From positions 231,763-271,946 of the forward strand of contig JAPMTS010000003.1 of the NCBI GenBank assembly GCA_026552955.1: a DNA stretch of 40,184 nt, read 5' to 3'. Within the stretch, counting starts at the first letter, position 1. Every line of letters begins with the position of its first letter. The translations under genes were made by a program, and so were the position numbers. The notes below the pieces were generated by a model, which was not told the DNA's origin, did no database searches, and saw only the letters and a list, made by a program, of their open reading frames with translations. Positions 8,214 through 16,733 of this stretch are shown piece after piece. This DNA comes from Candidatus Methanoperedens sp. Lineage in GTDB: Archaea > Halobacteriota > Methanosarcinia > Methanosarcinales > Methanoperedenaceae.

Positions 8214-10010
8214 CCATTTATGGGCATCATTGAATTGATGTGAAATCGGATAACCCGCAAGTATCGGATAGAAATATACAAATGTAACCAGAACGGCAAG
8301 GAGATATGCTATACCTAAATATTTGTATTTTTTATTTTTATGCCACAATATATTTAATCCATAGGTTATGGATAAAATCATGATGGGGACATTTGGCATC
8401 ATATGATATAAAAATAAGATTCTTCCGATCAACATATAAGGAAGCAACTGAAAAAGAAACACTACTGCCATGAACCTGCATGTAACGTCTTTTTCTTTTA
8501 TCCATTTCAACATTACAAAAAGCAGACATGGTATGCTGACCCACCAGATCGCCGGATTTCCAATAGCTACGATATTGGATAGGGTGTTTTCCACAGGATT
8601 GCCAAGAGAATAGATCCATACGGGTTTAATCATGAAAATCCAGCTCCACCATGGTGAACTGAAAGGATGGGTAGCAGTGAGAGTTTCGTGATATCTTAAC
8701 ATATTTTCCTGGTACCTGAAAACCATTTCCAGGCCGCTTCCTTCTCCCGGTATGCCCATGATGGGGGTGTAAGAAAGAACATAAATAATGAAACTGATAA
8801 TGATAAAGGATATAAATATTACAAGCAGCGGGATTAAAAAGAATGGTTTGAAAAAATTCATTCTTGAATGTCCTGCCCTGGATTCATCTCTTTTAAGCAA
8901 TATGAATAATGCCAGGACAGCCAGTGCTCCATAAAGTGCTGTCCATTTAACGGAAATTGCCAATCCGAAGAAAAAACCTGACAGAATAAGAGGCATATAG
9001 GCATCCTTCCAGCCTTTCTTGAAAAAATCTCCCTGATAGTATAGGTAAAACCAGTAAAACATCAATAAAATGAACGTAGATAATATAATGTCTACCATAG
9101 CTATTCTTGAAAGCACAAAATGCATGCTTTCAAATGTCATGAGAAATGCACTGGAAAATGCCCCAAACCTTGTATTGAACATTTTCTTTCCGAAAAAGTA
9201 CATTACAGGTATCATCAACATACCGAAAATAAACGGTACTATTCTCCAGCCGAATGTGTTAAGACCGAAAGCGATTATGCCGGATGCTATGAACAGTTTT
9301 CCCAGGGGCGGATGTGTATATTCGAATGGTCTTTCATGCTTTATATGTTCATATGCGGTCCTGACAAAATAGATTTCATCAAACATCGCTCCATTGCGGT
9401 ACGAGGGCGGGTCTTCTATCCTGTCCTGCTCATCCGCAAGATTGGATAAGGAGATATTATTTGTGCCGCAGTTATCCGATTCACAGATTATGCTGTCTTT
9501 CGATATTGGTATTTTAGAGAAATTCCTGGTATAGATAATTATTTCATTTAATTCGCTTCCAGGTGAAGGAGAAACAAATCTGATATATCTTGTTCCGGAG
9601 TTGACCGTTATACTGTGCCAGGAAAGGACGAAATTTTCCGTACTTTTATTTTGTAAGAAATCCCAGGTTACGGGCGAACCTGTATAAATATCATATTCAA
9701 TTTTAGGTTGATTCGCCTGCATTAAATAGATACTATCAACAAAATATTCATTTTGTAAATCTATATAAAAACTCTCATTAACAGAAACGGGCATCCAGCC
9801 GGTGACCGGTGTGTTCATGGAGCCGATATTCCATATGCCGATAAGAAAGAAGATGATTATTAAAGAACCGCACAGCAGTAAGTCTGTTCTGTCAAACTGT
9901 GATTTAATTGCATCACCGGGAAGCTGCGCCTCGCTTTCTTTGATTGGCTTTGAGGGGGATTTTCTTTGATCCGGAGAATCCCTGGATGTTACTTTGTTCT
10001 TTTTTGCCAT
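8193..10010 (-). CDS. Dolichyl-phosphate-mannose-protein mannosyltransferase family (PMT, GT39)
   Basis: A 605-residue membrane protein. After a cytoplasmic lysine/proline-rich head and one helix (near residue 55-75) comes an extracytoplasmic beta-rich domain (about 80-190), then the PMT signature. This comprises MFDEIYFVRTAYEH with the acidic D-E pair, the HPPLGK motif, and FESMHFVLSRIAMVDIIL in the third conserved block. In PMT enzymes these residues bind dolichyl-phosphate-mannose and the acceptor. About ten hydrophobic helices follow, and the protein ends HKWLRSWIF. The frame opens earlier (ATG at 10037), but the ATG at 10010, beginning MAKKNKV, fits a cytosolic basic N-terminus. A TATA-like AATTAAATAG complement lies about 35 nt upstream, implying a short leader. 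The gene is convergent with the 1077-residue transferase and overlaps it by 21 nt. It is likely an O-mannosylation-type or arabinose/mannose transferase of surface proteins. Confidence 0.88.
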   Translation of the reverse strand: MAKKNKVTSRDSPDQRKSPSKPIKESEAQLPGDAIKSQFDRTDLLLCGSLIIIFFLIGIWNIGSMNTPVTGWMPVSVNESFYIDLQNEYFVDSIYLMQANQPKIEYDIYTGSPVTWDFLQNKSTENFVLSWHSITVNSGTRYIRFVSPSPGSELNEIIIYTRNFSKIPISKDSIICESDNCGTNNISLSNLADEQDRIEDPPSYRNGAMFDEIYFVRTAYEHIKHERPFEYTHPPLGKLFIASGIIAFGLNTFGWRIVPFIFGMLMIPVMYFFGKKMFNTRFGAFSSAFLMTFESMHFVLSRIAMVDIILSTFILLMFYWFYLYYQGDFFKKGWKDAYMPLILSGFFFGLAISVKWTALYGALAVLALFILLKRDESRAGHSRMNFFKPFFLIPLLVIFISFIIISFIIYVLSYTPIMGIPGEGSGLEMVFRYQENMLRYHETLTATHPFSSPWWSWIFMIKPVWIYSLGNPVENTLSNIVAIGNPAIWWVSIPCLLFVMLKWIKEKDVTCRFMAVVFLFQLLPYMLIGRILFLYHMMPNVPIMILSITYGLNILWHKNKKYKYLGIAYLLAVLVTFVYFYPILAGYPISHQFNDAHKWLRSWIF

Positions 10011-10097
10011 ATAGCATGTGTTACTACAACACTGCAATAATTAAATAGTCTCCCCATAAAAGATGAAGGCGGAAAACTACCCTCTAATAGGGGTAGT

Positions 10098-10436
10098 TCA
10101 CTTACCCTGTATAAATATTCCGATTGATACTATCAATATCAATATGAGAACCGGGGTGATAATAGTTTTAATCATTCCATTCATCATATTAATTGTAGAA
10201 TTTAACCGGTTTATTGAATCCACAACAGGCTCCATGTTCACTGGTTGGACTACCGGGATTATCTTTGGTTCGATGACAGGTTCTGCCACCTGGTATCTTT
10301 CTACAGGCGGTGCTTCTACAGGTCTTGGGATTTCTTTTCTTGGAATACTTTGCGCAACCACAGGTTTTGGCGGTTGCTGCGGTGGTTTGTTTTTTAACAG
10401 CGCTTTAAATAGCGCATCTTCACTCATATTTGCCAT
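10098..10436 (-). CDS. Proline-rich tail-anchored small membrane protein, unknown
   Basis: A 112-residue protein I do not recognise. Residues 1-15 are acidic/helical (MANMSEDALFKALLKNK), and 18-65 are rich in proline, valine and glutamate. A short amphipathic stretch follows (VDSINRLNSTINMMNGM), then one C-terminal membrane helix (TPVLILILIVSIGIFI) ending QGK. The architecture suggests a tail-anchored or single-pass protein with a flexible cytoplasmic arm. It starts 44 nt downstream of the RHH protein stop (10481) on the same strand, probably in the same transcript. AAGGGTA lies 8-10 nt before the ATG. A plus-strand frame across the same DNA (10063-10488) has the low-complexity pattern expected of an antisense shadow of proline/valine codons. 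Confidence 0.65.
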   Translation of the reverse strand: MANMSEDALFKALLKNKPPQQPPKPVVAQSIPRKEIPRPVEAPPVERYQVAEPVIEPKIIPVVQPVNMEPVVDSINRLNSTINMMNGMIKTIITPVLILILIVSIGIFIQGK

Positions 10437-10480
10437 TATTTGTACCCTTCTACTTCCAGGTTACGGAAGCACACATAAAA

Positions 10481-11530
10481 TTACTTAATTATACTTAAAT
10501 CATTTGTGATAATAACCATTTCAGTTTTTGTTAAAACAGGACTCATTACTATCAGGTTTTCCGAACACCGTGATTCAAACACTGTACCATTCGAATTAAG
10601 GACATTGAGAAGTATTTTTTCAATTGCGCTTATAGCACGTTTATCGGTATTTCCGTGATAGATATACAAAGTATTCTCATTAACGTCTATTCTTTCCACG
10701 ATCCCCATGTACTCATAAACCGATTTCATCGTCGGGATAAGTACATCAAGAGGTATATCCCTTATCGGTATCTTATGGATTGCTTCAATAGGAGCTGTAA
10801 GATAACTGGGCGCATCTTTTCCGATCAACAATTCATTATAATAATTCTTAGGGATTGTGACCATATTGTAATTAGTCTGTTTGTAAAGATTTACAATGCA
10901 TTTCCAGAATTCCAGTTTTTTATATATCTCAGAGGATATGTCTTCCATATCTCCAAAATATTTAACAAGTGATTGTCTTGCAAGATTTGTATTCGTCTGT
11001 TTCCTGAAATTAACAGTGATCTTATTAGACATTTTCTTTAGGGATATTATTTCCTGCTTCTTATGCAATACTAAGAATGATGATATTAATCCGCCGAGAA
11101 ATTCAATTTTATAAATACTATTTCCTGATAATATAACTGTTGCATGGGATGGGTTTGCATTATCATCATAATCTTCGATCTTAATATTTGTCTGCCAGCT
11201 CGCTCCATTTGTCATCTCATCCATATATTTTTCAAGGTCAGAAAGCAGAATGATCTTTGCCGGGTCAATAATACTGTTCAGGTGTTCCGGATCAATAAGC
11301 CTTCCATGTGCCTGTTTTATCAACCAGAAAATGACGTTTTCAGTTAAATTATAGTCTGTTTTTAATCCATCTATGAGATTATTTATGGCTTCAGGATCCC
11401 TTGTCATTGTATCGATAAGATCTATTATTTCACGCATTGCAGCGCTAAAATTCCCCTTGTGTTTAAGGACAAGTGGCTCCAGTTTTCTTAAATGTCCTTT
11501 TTCTAATGAAATATTTTTTCTTACCGACAT
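10481..11530 (-). CDS. Ribbon-helix-helix N-terminal protein of unknown function
   Basis: A 349-residue soluble protein. The first 45 residues (MSVRKNISLEKGHLRKLEPL, then GNFSAAMREIIDL) have the strand-helix-helix pattern of MetJ/Arc (RHH) DNA-binding domains: polar/hydrophobic alternation in the strand, then the G-N-x-S-x-A-x-R-E turn. The remaining 300 residues have no motif I can name. They include a beta-rich stretch (NPSHATVILSGNSIYKIEFL), a helical region, and a C-terminal part (about 255-349) that resembles a small alpha/beta ligand-binding domain. A long RHH fusion suggests a ligand-responsive regulator. A TAGCGCTA palindrome lies 14 nt upstream of the ATG, a possible autoregulatory site. 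GTTAGGACG precedes the start. The proline-rich membrane protein follows it. Confidence 0.75.
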   Translation of the reverse strand: MSVRKNISLEKGHLRKLEPLVLKHKGNFSAAMREIIDLIDTMTRDPEAINNLIDGLKTDYNLTENVIFWLIKQAHGRLIDPEHLNSIIDPAKIILLSDLEKYMDEMTNGASWQTNIKIEDYDDNANPSHATVILSGNSIYKIEFLGGLISSFLVLHKKQEIISLKKMSNKITVNFRKQTNTNLARQSLVKYFGDMEDISSEIYKKLEFWKCIVNLYKQTNYNMVTIPKNYYNELLIGKDAPSYLTAPIEAIHKIPIRDIPLDVLIPTMKSVYEYMGIVERIDVNENTLYIYHGNTDKRAISAIEKILLNVLNSNGTVFESRCSENLIVMSPVLTKTEMVIITNDLSIIK

Positions 11531-11860
11531 AAAGACGTCCTAACTAGCGCTAAGTCTTCAAATGGTTCACCTGAATATAAACGGAGTTGTGAAAAATGTG
11601 TGAATAGTTTTTAGTGTGAAGAATATATGTATTAATTTAAAATTTTTTGTAACATATATTTGAATAAAAACATATTATTTTGCTTTTAATTATTAAATTA
11701 CACATAGTATACCTTTTTTTAATTATATAATTAATAAAAATGCTTAAAATAGTAAAATACTCTTTATTATCAGGATTATCAAAAGAATTCAGATCACACT
11801 ATCTTTCACACCTTTGATTTTATCATTGAGAAACATTTACTGTTATAGTAGAGACTGAAT
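11531..11860. other. AT-rich intergenic region with palindrome near RHH start
   Basis: About 330 bases with no gene. Next to the RHH gene is the 8-bp palindrome TAGCGCTA (11545-11552), 14 nt before that ATG. TATA-like AT tracts occur on both strands around 11630-11660 (for the RHH gene) and 11690-11750. Nothing else is evident. Confidence 0.4.
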
Positions 11861-12049
11861 ATGGTAACAAAAAGTGTAACTTTACTTAGTTTTTTGCTTC
11901 CTATAGCGATGGTGATAGGAACAAGCATTGCTATTTATTTCTACCAATATTCTTCGTTTGTATTACTTTTACTATTTTCAATCGGCGGACTGATGCTTTG
12001 TGTATATGTGTTAGTCCTCAGGTCACAGCATCACAGGTCTGTAAGATGA
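11861..12049 (+). CDS. Small two-helix membrane protein, unknown
   Basis: A 62-residue protein with two hydrophobic helices (about residues 8-27 and 31-54), a short YQYSS turn, and a basic tail (RSQHHRSVR) that would keep the C-terminus cytoplasmic. It begins MVTKSVTLLSFLLPIAMV. The upstream ribosome site is weak (AGAGA). The stop ends one base before the convergent MFS exporter stop. It has no homology I recognise. The alternating hydrophobicity and charged end make it more plausible than a random frame, but it is not certain. Confidence 0.45.
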   Translation: MVTKSVTLLSFLLPIAMVIGTSIAIYFYQYSSFVLLLLFSIGGLMLCVYVLVLRSQHHRSVR

Positions 12050-13411
12050 TCATTCAATTTTCGATCTGCTGCGCACAAGTGATATTAACACCGCAATACT
12101 GCAAATAATGGCAGAAATGACATATGCATCTCTGAAAGCAGGTAAGAACGCATTTCCATAATATGCAAACCTGTTTGAGAATACTGCTCCTGAAACAGCA
12201 ACTCCTATGACCATACCCATATTCCTCATCGTTCCCATTACCCCTGCTGCAATGCCAAGCTGTTCTTGAGGCAGCGAGCCCATTATTATACTATTATTCG
12301 GTGCCTGGAAAAGCCCCATGCCAAGACCAAGAAAACTGAGACGAAGAGTTACATCTAAGAAACTTGAATCCAAAGACAGGTAACCCAGGGATAATATGGA
12401 TAAGGCTGCGATCCCGATGCCAATTGAACTCAAAACATGCGAATTTGTCCTGTCCGATAAATAGCCGCTTAACGGGGATACTACAGACATTACAAGCGGG
12501 ACTGACATGAAAACCAATCCCATTTTCTCTGTTGAATATCCGAGTTCGTCCTGGAGAAAAAAAGGCATTAAAAGTATGACGCTGAACATCGCCATAAAAC
12601 TTATAAGAGCGCTGATATTTGCTGACGCAAATTGCCTGTTCCTGAAATGCACAAGGTCAAGTACAGGTTGTTTTGTTGTTGTTTCGATCCTGACAAATAA
12701 GATGAAAAATACGATGGATGAGACAAATAAGGATATGATGAAACTGGAACTCCAACCCTTTTCCTGTCCCTCGCTCAAGGCAAGGAGCAATGAGATCAAA
12801 CTGATAAACAGTGCAAATCCGCCGGGAATGTCAAATGTCTGGTCTTTAATAATAGTTTCTTCTTTTTGAAGAACTTTTAGTGCCATCACGGTCCCGAAAA
12901 TCCCAACAGGTATATTAATGTAGAAGATCGATTGCCACCCGACATTCTGGATCAGGAAACCACCCATTACCGGACCTGCCAGTGAGCCTAGGGAAACTAC
13001 CGTACCTATCAATCCCATTGCTTTTCCTCTTTCACGCGGAGGAAATGCATGAGTAATGATCGCCACTCCCGTGGCCATTACCATTGCTGCCCCGATACCC
13101 TGGAATACCCTGAAAATTATCAACTGCCCCTCTGTTGTTGATGAGGCGCATAACCCTGAGCCGATGGTGAAGAGGACCAGCCCTCCTGCAAAAATATTTT
13201 TCCTGCCTACCATGTCCGATATCCTGCCGAGGCTAAGAAGAAGGCTTGTAATTGTTAATAGATAAGCCATTACCACCCATTCGATGGTTGTAACATCTGT
13301 TTTGAAAAATTTTGTAAGTGTTGGAAGAGCAATATTCACTATGCTTCCGTCAAGAGTAGCCATAAAAATGCCTATCCAGACAACTCCCATCGCCTTCCAT
13401 TTGTATTCCAT
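12050..13411 (-). CDS. MFS drug exporter, DHA2 (EmrB/QacA) family
   Basis: A 453-residue transporter with about 14 predicted membrane helices. Motif D1 of the drug:H+ antiporter-2 family is clear (FMATLDGSIVNIALPTL, helix 1). The loop 2-3 motif A follows (LGRISDMVGRKNIF), and motif C glycines are in helix 5 (GTVVSLGSLAGPVMGGFL). Residues WQSIFYINIPVGI before helix 6 are typical of this group. It probably exports a hydrophobic drug or metabolite using the proton gradient; the substrate cannot be told. The start is directly abutted to the MoaB stop (TAA then ATG), so the two genes form one transcript, perhaps by chance of operon packing. Confidence 0.92.
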   Translation of the reverse strand: MEYKWKAMGVVWIGIFMATLDGSIVNIALPTLTKFFKTDVTTIEWVVMAYLLTITSLLLSLGRISDMVGRKNIFAGGLVLFTIGSGLCASSTTEGQLIIFRVFQGIGAAMVMATGVAIITHAFPPRERGKAMGLIGTVVSLGSLAGPVMGGFLIQNVGWQSIFYINIPVGIFGTVMALKVLQKEETIIKDQTFDIPGGFALFISLISLLLALSEGQEKGWSSSFIISLFVSSIVFFILFVRIETTTKQPVLDLVHFRNRQFASANISALISFMAMFSVILLMPFFLQDELGYSTEKMGLVFMSVPLVMSVVSPLSGYLSDRTNSHVLSSIGIGIAALSILSLGYLSLDSSFLDVTLRLSFLGLGMGLFQAPNNSIIMGSLPQEQLGIAAGVMGTMRNMGMVIGVAVSGAVFSNRFAYYGNAFLPAFRDAYVISAIICSIAVLISLVRSRSKIE

Positions 13412-13945
13412 TTACTGTCCTTTTATATGCTTAAGGACGTGTCCCATCTCAGGAAGAATAAGTTCAAGTGCAAGTTTTACCGCATTTGGCGAACCTGGAA
13501 GGCAAAATAGTATTTTTCCCCCGGCAACACCAGCGAAGGCTCTTGTTAGCATTACTGAATTCCCGATCTGGTTTATGCTTTTGAGCCTGAAGAGTTCACC
13601 AAATCCGGGCATTTCTTTCTCGATAAAGGGTGTCACGGCTTCTATTGTGACGTCGTTTGGAGAAAGGCCTGTGCCGCCGCTTGATATAATCACTTCTGCT
13701 TCCGAATACAGGTCTTTCTTGAAGGTATCCCTGATTATTTCCATGTTATCCGGGATCAAATCATAATCAACAATAGTGCTGCCCTTGACCTGGACCATTC
13801 CCCAGATGAGTTTTCCCGATGCATCTTCCGCGCGCTCGGGGCGGTCTGTTTTCCCATATTTTTCAAATCGTGAGGTACTTATAGTCAATATCGCACATTT
13901 GTAATTTCCCGGTGCGTTTTCCTTGTGTAGCAGCGAGGTATCCAT
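13412..13945 (-). CDS. moaB: Molybdenum cofactor biosynthesis protein MoaB/Mog family
   Basis: A 177-residue protein of the MoaB/Mog fold that adenylylates molybdopterin before metal insertion. Key motifs are the molybdopterin-binding SSGGTGLSPNDVT (about residues 88-100) and the GGKILFCLPGSPNAVKLALE segment (about 140-160). The N-terminus has CAILTISTSRF, as in the family. It serves molybdenum or tungsten cofactor assembly, needed for formylmethanofuran dehydrogenase and other oxidoreductases. It is first in a two-gene unit with the MFS exporter. No good ribosome site precedes the ATG at 13945, so the message may be leaderless. Confidence 0.92.
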   Translation of the reverse strand: MDTSLLHKENAPGNYKCAILTISTSRFEKYGKTDRPERAEDASGKLIWGMVQVKGSTIVDYDLIPDNMEIIRDTFKKDLYSEAEVIISSGGTGLSPNDVTIEAVTPFIEKEMPGFGELFRLKSINQIGNSVMLTRAFAGVAGGKILFCLPGSPNAVKLALELILPEMGHVLKHIKGQ

Positions 13946-13953
13946 GAGGATTC

Positions 13954-13965
13954 ATATATTTATAA
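13954..13965 (+). promoter_or_regulatory. TATA box for wHTH gene
   Basis: ATATATTTATAA on the plus strand, followed by AGG. Transcription would begin near 13990, so coding must start at 14028 or 14046 rather than at the first in-frame ATG (13923), which lies upstream of this box. Confidence 0.5.
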
Positions 13966-14027
13966 GGATATATGAAGGATTCTGTTTGGAGAAAGCGAAG
14001 AACTATAATAGGGAAGATGACATATTA

Positions 14028-14342
14028 ATGACTGGGGCAAGATTTATGAAAGACGAGATTGAATCAATTCCACAGGAATCCGATGCTTGCGAGATAAAAA
14101 CGCCTGATGACCACAGGATGATGTTCAGGGCGCTTGAGAATCCGTTGAGGAGAAAAATAGTAAAATCCATTGGTAGTTTCGGGAAAACAAAAAATGAAAT
14201 AATGAAAGAACTCAAAATCTCCGAATCACAGTTAAAATTCCAGCTTGATTTCCTTTTAAAGGAGTGCTATGCCCAGGTAGATGGGGATAAATGCACGCTT
14301 AATTCCAAAGGATTGCAGGAATTGCTGGCAAATATTAAGTGA
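14028..14342 (+). CDS. Winged-helix transcriptional regulator (ArsR-like)
   Basis: A small regulator whose frame opens at 13923. The real start is probably the ATG at 14028 (104 residues) or 14046 (98 residues), because a strong TATA box occupies 13954-13965. The wing-helix domain covers the last 75 residues: RMMFRALENPLRRKIVKSIG (helix 1), TKNEIMKELKISESQLKFQL (helices 2-3, the recognition helix), and a two-stranded wing around YAQVDGDKCTLNSKGLQELL. This pattern is the archaeal ArsR/HTH_20 type used by many Methanosarcinales regulators. No metal-binding cysteines are seen. It is divergent from moaB and convergent with rtcB (7-nt gap). The target is unknown. Confidence 0.8.
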   Translation: MTGARFMKDEIESIPQESDACEIKTPDDHRMMFRALENPLRRKIVKSIGSFGKTKNEIMKELKISESQLKFQLDFLLKECYAQVDGDKCTLNSKGLQELLANIK

Positions 14343-14349
14343 TCTTTAG

Positions 14350-15810
14350 TTATCCTTTTGCAACTCCTATAGGCATAAGCTTCACGACTTTTCTAGCTAT
14401 GCCAAGCTGGTGAACTACGTCAACAACTTCTTCACTTGGTTTATAGACGCCTGGAGCTTCTTCCGCAATTATTGATGGATGTGTGGCCCTGACGGATATT
14501 CCTCTTGCTGCCAGCTCTTTTTGTATTGTCTCACCATGGAATTCACGTTTTGCCGCACCGCGGCTTGAGACCCTGCCGGATCCATGGCATGCGCTTCCGA
14601 ATGTAAGTTCCATAGCTTTCTGGGTCCCGTGCAGAACAAAAGATGGGGTTCCCATACTCCCGGGAATCAAGACCGGCTGCCCCACCTTCCTGTAAATAAG
14701 TGGAACATCCGGATGTCCGGGAGGAAATGCTCGTGTAGCGCCTTTGCGATGGACATAAACCATCTTTTTTTCATTATCGATAGTATGCTCTTCCAGTTTT
14801 GCCACGTTATGAGCTACATCGTACATGAGGTCCATGCCCAGATCATCGCGCCTGAAAAAGCGGGTAAATGCTTCCCGTACCCAATGAGTAATGACCTGCC
14901 TGTTAGCCCATGCGTAATTGGCGCCCGCAGCCATGGCTTTATAATAATTCTGGCCTTCTGTCGATTCGGCAGGCGCGCAGGCAAGCTGCCTGTCCGGAAG
15001 CTGGATACCGTATTTGTGTGTGGCCCTATCAAGGATCTTGAGATAATCATCGCATATCTGGTGACCTGCGCCCCGCGAGCCGCAGTGGATCATGACCGTT
15101 ACCTGGCCTTTATGAAGCCCGAAAACCTTTGCAACTTCAGGATCATATACTTCATCCACATACTGCACTTCCAGGAAATGGTTTCCGCTTCCAAGCGTGC
15201 CGAATTGCGGCTTGCCGCGCTTGCGTGCTTTCTCACCCACTTTTGAAGGGTCGGCTATCTTCATGTAACCATTCTCCTCACAATGCTCTATATCTTCTTT
15301 CACGCCATACCCGCTTTCCACTGCCCATTTCGCGCCGTGCAGGAAGGCATCTGTCAGTTCACTGTCCGAAGCGCGAAGCTTGCTTTTTGAGCCTACGCCG
15401 GATGGGATCTCATGAAAAAGAAGCTCTATGAGTTCTTTCATACCGGGACGCACTTCATCAACGGTGAGATTGGTCTTGATTATCCTTACTCCGCAATTAA
15501 TATCGTATCCCACTCCTCCGGGGCTTATTATTCCCGTATCCCTGTCAAAAGCGGCAACTCCTCCTATGGGAAATCCATAACCTGAATGGGCATCAGGCAT
15601 TGCCATGGCGAATTTCTGGATTCCCGGAAGGGTTGCAACATTGGAAACCTGGGTAAGTGTATCATGCTCAAGGCTTTCAAGCAATTTCGATGAAACAAAA
15701 ATGCGCCCTGGTACCCTCATTCCAGGTTTATAATCCATGGGTATGTCCCAGGTATAATCATTTACTTTCCTAAGGATGCTTGCCGCATCTTTTGTACTTC
15801 CGTCTGCCAT
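14350..15810 (-). CDS. rtcB: RNA-splicing ligase RtcB
   Basis: A 486-residue 3'-phosphate/5'-OH RNA ligase that joins tRNA exons after intron excision and repairs RNA, using GTP and Mn2+. Visible catalytic elements are GYDINCGVR with the metal-binding cysteine (C106), [22 protein letters not shown], and the guanylylated-histidine motif [10 protein letters not shown]. The length equals that of intein-free archaeal RtcB. Archease, its activator, is encoded upstream on the same strand, separated by an 88-nt spacer with two hairpins. The gene is convergent with the wHTH gene, 7 nt apart. The start [13 protein letters not shown] is preceded by an AAGGAAG-type site. Confidence 0.97.
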   Translation of the reverse strand: MADGSTKDAASILRKVNDYTWDIPMDYKPGMRVPGRIFVSSKLLESLEHDTLTQVSNVATLPGIQKFAMAMPDAHSGYGFPIGGVAAFDRDTGIISPGGVGYDINCGVRIIKTNLTVDEVRPGMKELIELLFHEIPSGVGSKSKLRASDSELTDAFLHGAKWAVESGYGVKEDIEHCEENGYMKIADPSKVGEKARKRGKPQFGTLGSGNHFLEVQYVDEVYDPEVAKVFGLHKGQVTVMIHCGSRGAGHQICDDYLKILDRATHKYGIQLPDRQLACAPAESTEGQNYYKAMAAGANYAWANRQVITHWVREAFTRFFRRDDLGMDLMYDVAHNVAKLEEHTIDNEKKMVYVHRKGATRAFPPGHPDVPLIYRKVGQPVLIPGSMGTPSFVLHGTQKAMELTFGSACHGSGRVSSRGAAKREFHGETIQKELAARGISVRATHPSIIAEEAPGVYKPSEEVVDVVHQLGIARKVVKLMPIGVAKG

Positions 15811-15843
15811 TTTTTTTCTTCCTTTTCTTGTTAATTATATGCT

Positions 15844-15894
15844 CACCAGGGCTATTAAGTCTGGTGTTATCAAACCCCGTCCAAAGGACGGGGT
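15844..15894 (-). repeat. Double hairpin between archease and rtcB
   Basis: Two stem-loops fill most of the 88-nt spacer. The first to be transcribed on the minus strand is ACCCCGTCC-TTT-GGACGGGGT (15874-15894, 9-bp perfect GC-rich stem), 4 nt after the archease stop. The second is CACCAG-N11-CTGGTG (15844-15866). There is no U-tract. Options are an RNA processing or stability element, a translational attenuator of rtcB, or the palindromic end of an excised IS200/IS605-type element, whose ends carry similar GC hairpins. Confidence 0.6.
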
Positions 15895-15898
15895 AGTT

Positions 15899-16336
15899 TC
15901 ACGTATCTACAACGACCTGAACCCAAAATCCCCCTGTCTTATCCTGTTCTACTTCAAGTTCATGAAAAGTTACTGCTTTTACCTGAGTATCAAACTTATG
16001 ATACAAAAGGTCAATTGGGACGCCCGATGCTTTCCCTTTCAATGAAAAATCCTCTCCTATCTTCTCGATCTTATCGATCCTGAATTCAGAGAATACGATC
16101 CCATCCACTTCAAACAAATATAGTAATTCGGAAAGCCATTCTACCAGAAGCATTTTGATATCTGGTGATGTTATTTCTATCTTCCTTTCCTCCAGAGCTT
16201 TCAGGTTTGATGTATCTATCATTACGTTGAAAAGAGCAAGGGCGGCATTCTCAAAAGCTTCTTCCCGTGTAGGACCAAATGCCCTGAACTTGGCATCAGC
16301 TATGTGATAAAGGTATTCATATTTCTTCCCGGCCAT
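15899..16336 (-). CDS. Archease (RtcB activator)
   Basis: A 145-residue archease, the cofactor that speeds RtcB guanylylation and turnover. It shows the family start (YEYLYHIADAKFRAFG, with the metal-binding aspartate) and the core EEAFENAALALFNVMID. LLVEWLSELLYLFEVDGIVF and the C-terminal KAVTFHELEV with WVQVVVDT also match, the final acidic residues coordinating the active-site metal. Its ATG overlaps the upstream wHTH stop by one base (TGATG), so translation is coupled. rtcB follows after the hairpin spacer. This is a functional partnership visible directly from synteny. Confidence 0.95.
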   Translation of the reverse strand: MAGKKYEYLYHIADAKFRAFGPTREEAFENAALALFNVMIDTSNLKALEERKIEITSPDIKMLLVEWLSELLYLFEVDGIVFSEFRIDKIEKIGEDFSLKGKASGVPIDLLYHKFDTQVKAVTFHELEVEQDKTGGFWVQVVVDT

Positions 16337-16635
16337 CAGTCTCCAAATCCGATCCTCTTGATATCATCTGTCATCTCCCCGATCTTTACGAGCTCTGTCT
16401 TGAACTCAGAATATGCTTCTTTAGCCGATTTTGTGGCAACAGCGCCCTGTGTAGACGGAATGATCAAACCCTGCTGTTCAAGAACGCGCAGGGAATATCT
16501 AACAAGGTGGTCAGGTATGCCTGTTTCAAGGGATAATTTCAATATTCCGATAGGTCCGCTATCTATTACTTTCTTCAGGATGATGAGGTGCCTTTTCAGC
16601 AATTCCAGTTCGTGCTGGACTCTTCTGGTTAGCAT
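16336..16635 (-). CDS. Small winged-helix protein upstream of archease
   Basis: A 99-residue helix-turn-helix protein. The first 35 residues are helical and basic (RRVQHELELLKRHLIILKKV). Then comes a wHTH core (GPIGILKLSLETGIPDHLVRYSLRVLEQQGLI) whose second helix has the recognition pattern, then a short wing (IIPSTQGAVAT) and an acidic helical tail. It looks like an archaeal transcription regulator of the MarR/COG-type 'predicted regulator'. The overlap with archease suggests it controls or is co-expressed with the RNA-repair pair. No cofactor-binding residues are visible. Confidence 0.8.
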   Translation of the reverse strand: MLTRRVQHELELLKRHLIILKKVIDSGPIGILKLSLETGIPDHLVRYSLRVLEQQGLIIPSTQGAVATKSAKEAYSEFKTELVKIGEMTDDIKRIGFGD

Positions 16636-16714
16636 AATCAGTATCTAACGTTGTGACTATGAGCATATCTAATTTAGCATTCAAAATGCAGAATAAAATA
16701 CCGGATAGAATAAG

Positions 16715-16729
16715 AAAAAAAATGAAAAA
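16715..16729 (-). terminator. T-rich terminator after S27ae
   Basis: On the minus strand the S27ae stop is followed within 20 nt by two T-runs (five and eight Ts), the usual archaeal termination signal. A TATA-like stretch and a GCATT-TTG-AATGC mini-hairpin (16677-16689) then precede the wHTH gene, so the wHTH-archease-rtcB unit may have its own promoter. Confidence 0.5.
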
Positions 16730-16733
16730 CAGA

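Noticed and set aside
10063-10488. 141-codon plus-strand ORF (Thr/Gly-rich)
   Set aside because: The opposite strand encodes a coherent protein with a tail anchor and sits in an operon position. The plus frame reads as its complement.
13923-14027. N-terminal extension of the wHTH gene from the ATG at 13923
   Set aside because: A strong TATA box lies inside this stretch and the region overlaps moaB, so translation must start later.
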